A DNA stretch of 64,000 nt from assembly GCA_963666765.1 (NCBI GenBank), contig OY762933.1, forward strand, positions 806,001 to 870,000, read 5' to 3'. How positions within the stretch are numbered: position 1 is the first letter of the stretch; every line of letters begins with the position of its first letter. Position numbers and translations under genes: made by a program. This document shows positions 60,781 to 64,000 of the stretch, in pieces. The notes under the pieces were generated by a model. It was not told where the DNA came from, ran no database searches, and worked only from the letters and a program-made list of their open reading frames with translations. This DNA is from Foliamicus sp963666765. GTDB lineage: Bacteria; Pseudomonadota; Gammaproteobacteria; Steroidobacterales; Foliamicaceae.

Positions 60781-61414
60781 CCGGCGCGTCCTCGTCTGGT
60801 TCTTCCCCGGCCTCCGCCGCGGCCTGTTCGGCTTCGCCCTCGCCTTCCGCCGCTTCTTCTTCGGATGCCGCCGCTGCTTCCTGTTCGGTCTCGCCCTCCT
60901 CTTCCGCTACTGCTTCCCCGGCGGTCGCCGCTTCCTCCGCGTTCAGCTCTTCCGCGGCAGTCTCTTCGGCTTCGGCCGCAGGCTTGCCGTCCGTCTCGGC
61001 CTGGGCCGCTTCTTCTTCGGCAGCCTCGGCGGTCACAGCCTCTTCCTCAGAAGCCTCCTCGACCCTGGCTTCTTCTGCCGGAGCCGTCTCCGCGGCAACA
61101 TCGGCGGCCACGTTCTCCGGAGCCTCGTCCGCAACAGCAGCCTCCTGCGCCTCACTGGCCGCCTGGTCCCCCTCCATGCGCCGGCGGCGAATCAGTTGCC
61201 GCACGCGCTCGGAGGGCTGCGCACCCTGTCCCAGCCAGTAATCGACCCGATTCAGAGCCAGCTTCAGGTGCTGCTCCCCGCCGGTCGCGATGGGGTTGTA
61301 GAAACCCAGGCGCTCGATAAACCGACCGTTGCGCTTGTTTCGCCGGTCGGTAACGACGATGTGATAAAAAGGTCTTTTCTTGGCCCCGTGACGGGAAAGC
61401 CTTATGCCTACCAT
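60719..61414 (-). CDS. rpsP: Ribosomal protein S16 with a long acidic C-terminal tail
   Basis: 231 residues from ATG 61414. Residues 1-80 are ordinary S16 (MVGIRLSRHGAKKRPFYHIV, RFIERLGFYNP, LNRVDYWLGQGAQPSERV). From about 82 on, some 150 residues are almost wholly Ala, Glu and Gly (EEAAQAETDGKPAAEAEET and similar). The usual length is 80-90. The DNA remains open without frameshift; the tail overlaps rimM's start by 62 bases. S16 stabilises 30S assembly; a strongly acidic tail on an RNA-binding protein is unusual. Confidence 0.95.
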   Translation of the reverse strand: MVGIRLSRHGAKKRPFYHIVVTDRRNKRNGRFIERLGFYNPIATGGEQHLKLALNRVDYWLGQGAQPSERVRQLIRRRRMEGDQAASEAQEAAVADEAPENVAADVAAETAPAEEARVEEASEEEAVTAEAAEEEAAQAETDGKPAAEAEETAAEELNAEEAATAGEAVAEEEGETEQEAAAASEEEAAEGEGEAEQAAAEAGEEPDEDAPDDGGAQEDGQGATATGKDSG

Positions 61415-61455
61415 GGAAAATAATCCCGCGGCCAAGCCGCTCGTAAAACCTGTAG

Positions 61456-61464
61456 ATTGTACCA
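61456..61464 (-). promoter_or_regulatory. Candidate extended -10 promoter for the rpsP operon
   Basis: Reading the minus strand, TGGTACAAT (TGn plus TACAAT) lies 42 bases before the rpsP ATG. A start about 7 bases on would give a short leader. No good -35 is seen, as is usual for extended -10 sites. Confidence 0.4.
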
Positions 61465-61632
61465 AATCTGATCCTGTTTCCCGCTCATCATTACGCTTAC
61501 CTGACACACTCCTGCATAACCTGGGGACGTGGACCTCACCTCGGGTTAAATGGAAAGCAAGTTCGGCGTAAGTTCGCAAGCGCTGCCGACCGTAGTATAT
61601 TTTCAATAATATCTGTAGGTTAGAATGATAGT

Positions 61633-62256
61633 ATGCGGAAAATATCAAGAACATTAGCCTGGCTTGTCGTTACCGCAGTGCTGGCCGCAGTTCTTGGCCT
61701 GTTATTCGGGGCCAATGTCGAAAAGGCACCGGAATCATCCGCTGTGATGTCAGGCGAGTCTCCGGATCCCGCGCAAACCACCCGGACTGATCAAGCCGCA
61801 ACCGGAATCGCAACCCCTGGACGGGCCTGGAACACCGTCGATCCCGATCAGGTTGAGCGCCTGCCGCCCTACAAGGAAACAGTCCCGGGCAGGCGGCTGG
61901 TTCGTATTGCGGATTCGATACAGAACTGGAAGGAGGGCGACGAGGTGGCTTTTGAGGTGAAGCAACTGGGAAGGACTCTCGACGGCCTGGTGGAGCAGGT
62001 TAAGGTGGATGGTTGGGGGAACCGCTCCTACGTGGGCTCAATCAAGGAGCCCGGAACACGAAGCTACAGGTTTTTGGTTACAGTTGGAGCCCGAAACACC
62101 TTTGCCTATCTGGACACGCCACAGGGAACCTTTGAACTTGTTGCGTTGAATGATCTGGGCTGGCTCATGCCCACGGCAGGCATGGATCAGCATGTGGATT
62201 TCAGCCGCCCTGACATTATCGGACCGGAAGCGGAGCGTTACCGGCGACCGCGCTAA
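61633..62256 (+). CDS. Exported protein of unknown function beside the protease (possible partner)
   Basis: 207 residues. N-terminal membrane segment WLVVTAVLAAVLGLLFGA. Residues 100-190 (VAFEVKQLGRTLDGLVEQV, GNRSYVGSIKEPGTRSYRF, LVTVGARNTFAYLDTPQGTF) resemble the beta-strand pattern found in N-terminal pro-regions of reprolysin-like proteases. Here it stands alone, 25 bases before the protease gene. There is no clear ribosome site. TAGAAT (61621-61626) lies right before the start, so a leaderless mRNA is possible. Role inferred only. Confidence 0.65.
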   Translation: MRKISRTLAWLVVTAVLAAVLGLLFGANVEKAPESSAVMSGESPDPAQTTRTDQAATGIATPGRAWNTVDPDQVERLPPYKETVPGRRLVRIADSIQNWKEGDEVAFEVKQLGRTLDGLVEQVKVDGWGNRSYVGSIKEPGTRSYRFLVTVGARNTFAYLDTPQGTFELVALNDLGWLMPTAGMDQHVDFSRPDIIGPEAERYRRPR

Positions 62257-62281
62257 GGCCCGGGGCGCTACAGGCTCAGGT

Positions 62282-64000
62282 TTGAAAACTCACGCCATTA
62301 CATCAGGCAGTCTTGCCTTGGGGGATCCCAAGCGATTGCCCCATTGGCCGATTCGCGCACTACTTGCAGTGGGGAGCGTAGCGCTTCTGGTATTGCCTTC
62401 GCCGCGAGCGCAGGCGCATCAGCATATCGAGCTGGTTTGCCCCTGTCGCGTAGAAACCTCCAATCTGACCTCCGTCACGCTGACTTTCGGCCTCCGCAAT
62501 CTTAATGATGAAGAAGCCGACGGGCCCTTCCGGATCGTGCTGCTCGGGCGCAGCGCTGATTCGAAAGGCGAATGGAAAGAACTGGCTACCGCGCACGCCC
62601 CGGTGGTACAGGCAAGTTCAGAACATGCGGTTCAGGATTACACGGTGGCGCTCAAGGAACCCGAACGAAGCGGCAGATACGAATTCGGGTTGGAGGTGTA
62701 CGAGGAAACGGAGGATTACTGGCCGGTTCAATCCATCTACTGGATTGCCGAAACAGTGGAACTGGAAACCGGCGGAAGCGCTTTTTCCTCCGCTTATTTC
62801 GAGGGCGCCCCCTCCATCCGGATCAGCGGTGAAAGCGCCACGCTGAATCTGCCCATCATCCGCAATGCCCCCAAGGGGCCGTCCGCCGGTCAAGTGAAGG
62901 CCGCGCTAATGGCCACTGAGCAAAAGGAGTTCGATTCGCCGCGCTCGACCATAGCGGAACGGACGATCGGCGAATTACCGCCGGGGGGCGAAATCCCGGC
63001 GGTAAGACTGACATTTTCTTATTCGCCCGCCGCCGGAAGAAACTACCTGCACGCAGTGATACTGAACAGCGAGGGTGGCCTGCTTGCATATCAGACAATA
63101 GTCGTTCCGCCGGGGGGAAAGCTTCCGGAGCGAAGGTTCGCCACGTCCGACGCCGACATGCTCAAAGACACGGACGGCGACGGCGTAGGTGACGTCAACG
63201 AACGGCTTGAAGGCACCGATCCGAACGACGGCAACTCCACTCCCGGCGACTCCACAATTGACGTGCTGGCGCTTTACAGCCCCGGCCTGGCGGAACTGTA
63301 CCGGGGCGACGCCGTCTCCCGCATCAGTCATCTGATGACGCTTACCGATGAAATATTCAGAAACAGCGGCTCAGGGATGCGCATCCGTCTGGTGGGTATC
63401 AGCGAAGCCGCGATCGATGACACTGTGACCGACTCCACCGTGCCCGAAGGAGAGCTGCGCGAACTCACGGAACTGCACGGCGCGGACATGGCCGTGATGT
63501 TCCGGCCGTTTGTTGAAAACACGGGCCTGTGCGGATGGGCGCCTGCTATAGGAGGGTATCAGGACAACGGCATCATTAACGATTTCATTGACGCCCCCTT
63601 AGGCCATGTTTTCGGTGACTGCGGCGCGATCACCACGGCCCACGAGCTGGGACACCTCATGGGCCTTGGACATTCTCAAGCGCAGGGCGAGGTAGGCACT
63701 TTCCGATGGGCGCGGGGTCACGGCGTATGGGAGGAGTTCGTGACGGTAATGGCGTACAGCAGCGCCTACGGCCATCCCGAAGAGATCGGCTTGTTCTCCA
63801 GTCCGCAGCGGGATTGCAACGGCTTCCCCTGCGGGATCGGCGCTGGAGCGGCGGACAGCGCGGATGCGGCGAGAACGCTCGGCGTCGTGCGGTTTCAACT
63901 GGAGGACATCAACGAGCAGAAGCCGGATTCCGATAATGACGGATTCATTGATACCGTTGACGCATTTCCTGATGATCCGAACGAACTGCGGGACACCGAC
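62282..64000 (+). CDS. Secreted reprolysin-like zinc metalloprotease with calcium-binding repeats (3' end outside window)
   Basis: At least 573 residues, open at the window edge. I chose TTG 62282 because it gives a full signal peptide (ALLAVGSVALLVLPSPRAQA); the frame is open further upstream into the previous gene, and GTG 62369 would cut the signal. The zinc motif is HELGHLMGLGH (His454, Glu455, His458, His464), with Met-turn VMAYSS (Met490). Calcium-binding thrombospondin type 3-like motifs appear before the catalytic part (KDTDGDGVGDVNERLEGTDP, near 295) and again at the end (DSDNDGFIDTVDAFPDDP). The protease domain is complete; more repeats or anchors likely follow beyond the window. 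Confidence 0.88.
   Translation, partial: MKTHAITSGSLALGDPKRLPHWPIRALLAVGSVALLVLPSPRAQAHQHIELVCPCRVETSNLTSVTLTFGLRNLNDEEADGPFRIVLLGRSADSKGEWKELATAHAPVVQASSEHAVQDYTVALKEPERSGRYEFGLEVYEETEDYWPVQSIYWIAETVELETGGSAFSSAYFEGAPSIRISGESATLNLPIIRNAPKGPSAGQVKAALMATEQKEFDSPRSTIAERTIGELPPGGEIPAVRLTFSYSPAAGRNYLHAVILNSEGGLLAYQTIVVPPGGKLPERRFATSDADMLKDTDGDGVGDVNERLEGTDPNDGNSTPGDSTIDVLALYSPGLAELYRGDAVSRISHLMTLTDEIFRNSGSGMRIRLVGISEAAIDDTVTDSTVPEGELRELTELHGADMAVMFRPFVENTGLCGWAPAIGGYQDNGIINDFIDAPLGHVFGDCGAITTAHELGHLMGLGHSQAQGEVGTFRWARGHGVWEEFVTVMAYSSAYGHPEEIGLFSSPQRDCNGFPCGIGAGAADSADAARTLGVVRFQLEDINEQKPDSDNDGFIDTVDAFPDDPNELRDTD

Noticed and set aside
61415..61632. ffh or another SRP gene before rpsP
   Set aside because: The usual neighbour is not present; this stretch holds promoters only.

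Overview
The window is GC-rich, densely coding bacterial DNA, most probably from an uncultured gammaproteobacterium. The evidence is gene order: dapA with a BamC-like lipoprotein, divergent gcvR-bcp-bepA, and rpsP-rimM-trmD-rplS. Outer-membrane features (TonB-dependent receptor, many lipoproteins, BepA-type protease) show a Gram-negative cell. Plant-type leucine-rich repeats, a spondin-type domain and two secreted zinc proteases hint at contact with a host, matrix or particle, but that is inference.

Layout. 1-6541 (minus): a signalling/envelope cluster of an FHA-like/PEGA/formylglycine-enzyme-like protein (cut by the window edge), a PEGA-type Ser/Thr kinase, a lipoprotein and a Gly/Ser/Met repeat lipoprotein. 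6621-11947: small membrane proteins, a degenerate phosphatase-like protein and an operon for amino/hydroxy-acid turnover (amidotransferase, DadA-like, LldD-like, Thr/Ser dehydratase-like). 11942-25392: a large catabolic locus. The minus arm carries a TonB receptor, MFS transporter, SIS protein, aldehyde dehydrogenase, esterase, PQQ dehydrogenase and methyltransferase. The divergent plus arm carries a GntR regulator, isochorismatase-like hydrolase, PfkB kinase, nucleoside phosphorylase and SDR. A perfect palindrome lies between the arms. 25427-28863: a Tat-exported spermidine-dehydrogenase-like flavoprotein and two proteins of unknown role.

28864-31260: a decayed stretch with the 3' ends of two genes (AmiD-type amidase, OmpR-type regulator), then a hipA-hipB toxin-antitoxin pair with operator-like repeats and a tRNA-Ser(GGA). 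31272-37465: housekeeping genes (dapA, gcvR, bcp, bepA-like, cytosine-permease family, class I aldolase). 37611-40470: amidohydrolase and spondin-domain protein. 40633-46479: a complete SUF iron-sulfur operon (Rrf2 regulator, sufBCDS, sufU, sufT) behind an almost ideal IscR type-1 site. 46557-50627: a 1356-residue lipoprotein with three plant-like LRR modules and a zincin domain. 50683-54249: tandem hydrolase paralogues and SppA. 54322-61414 (minus): rpsP-rimM-trmD-rplS running without a gap into a TRAP transporter operon; the S16 protein has a long acidic tail. 61633-64000: a small exported protein followed by a secreted HExxH protease with Ca-binding repeats, cut by the window edge.

Most operons are tightly coupled, with ATGA or GTGA start/stop overlaps that fix many starts. 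The strongest candidates for undescribed biology are the kinase/FHA/PEGA/repeat-lipoprotein cluster, the LRR-protease, the tailed S16 overlapping rimM, and the divergent nucleoside-like catabolic locus.
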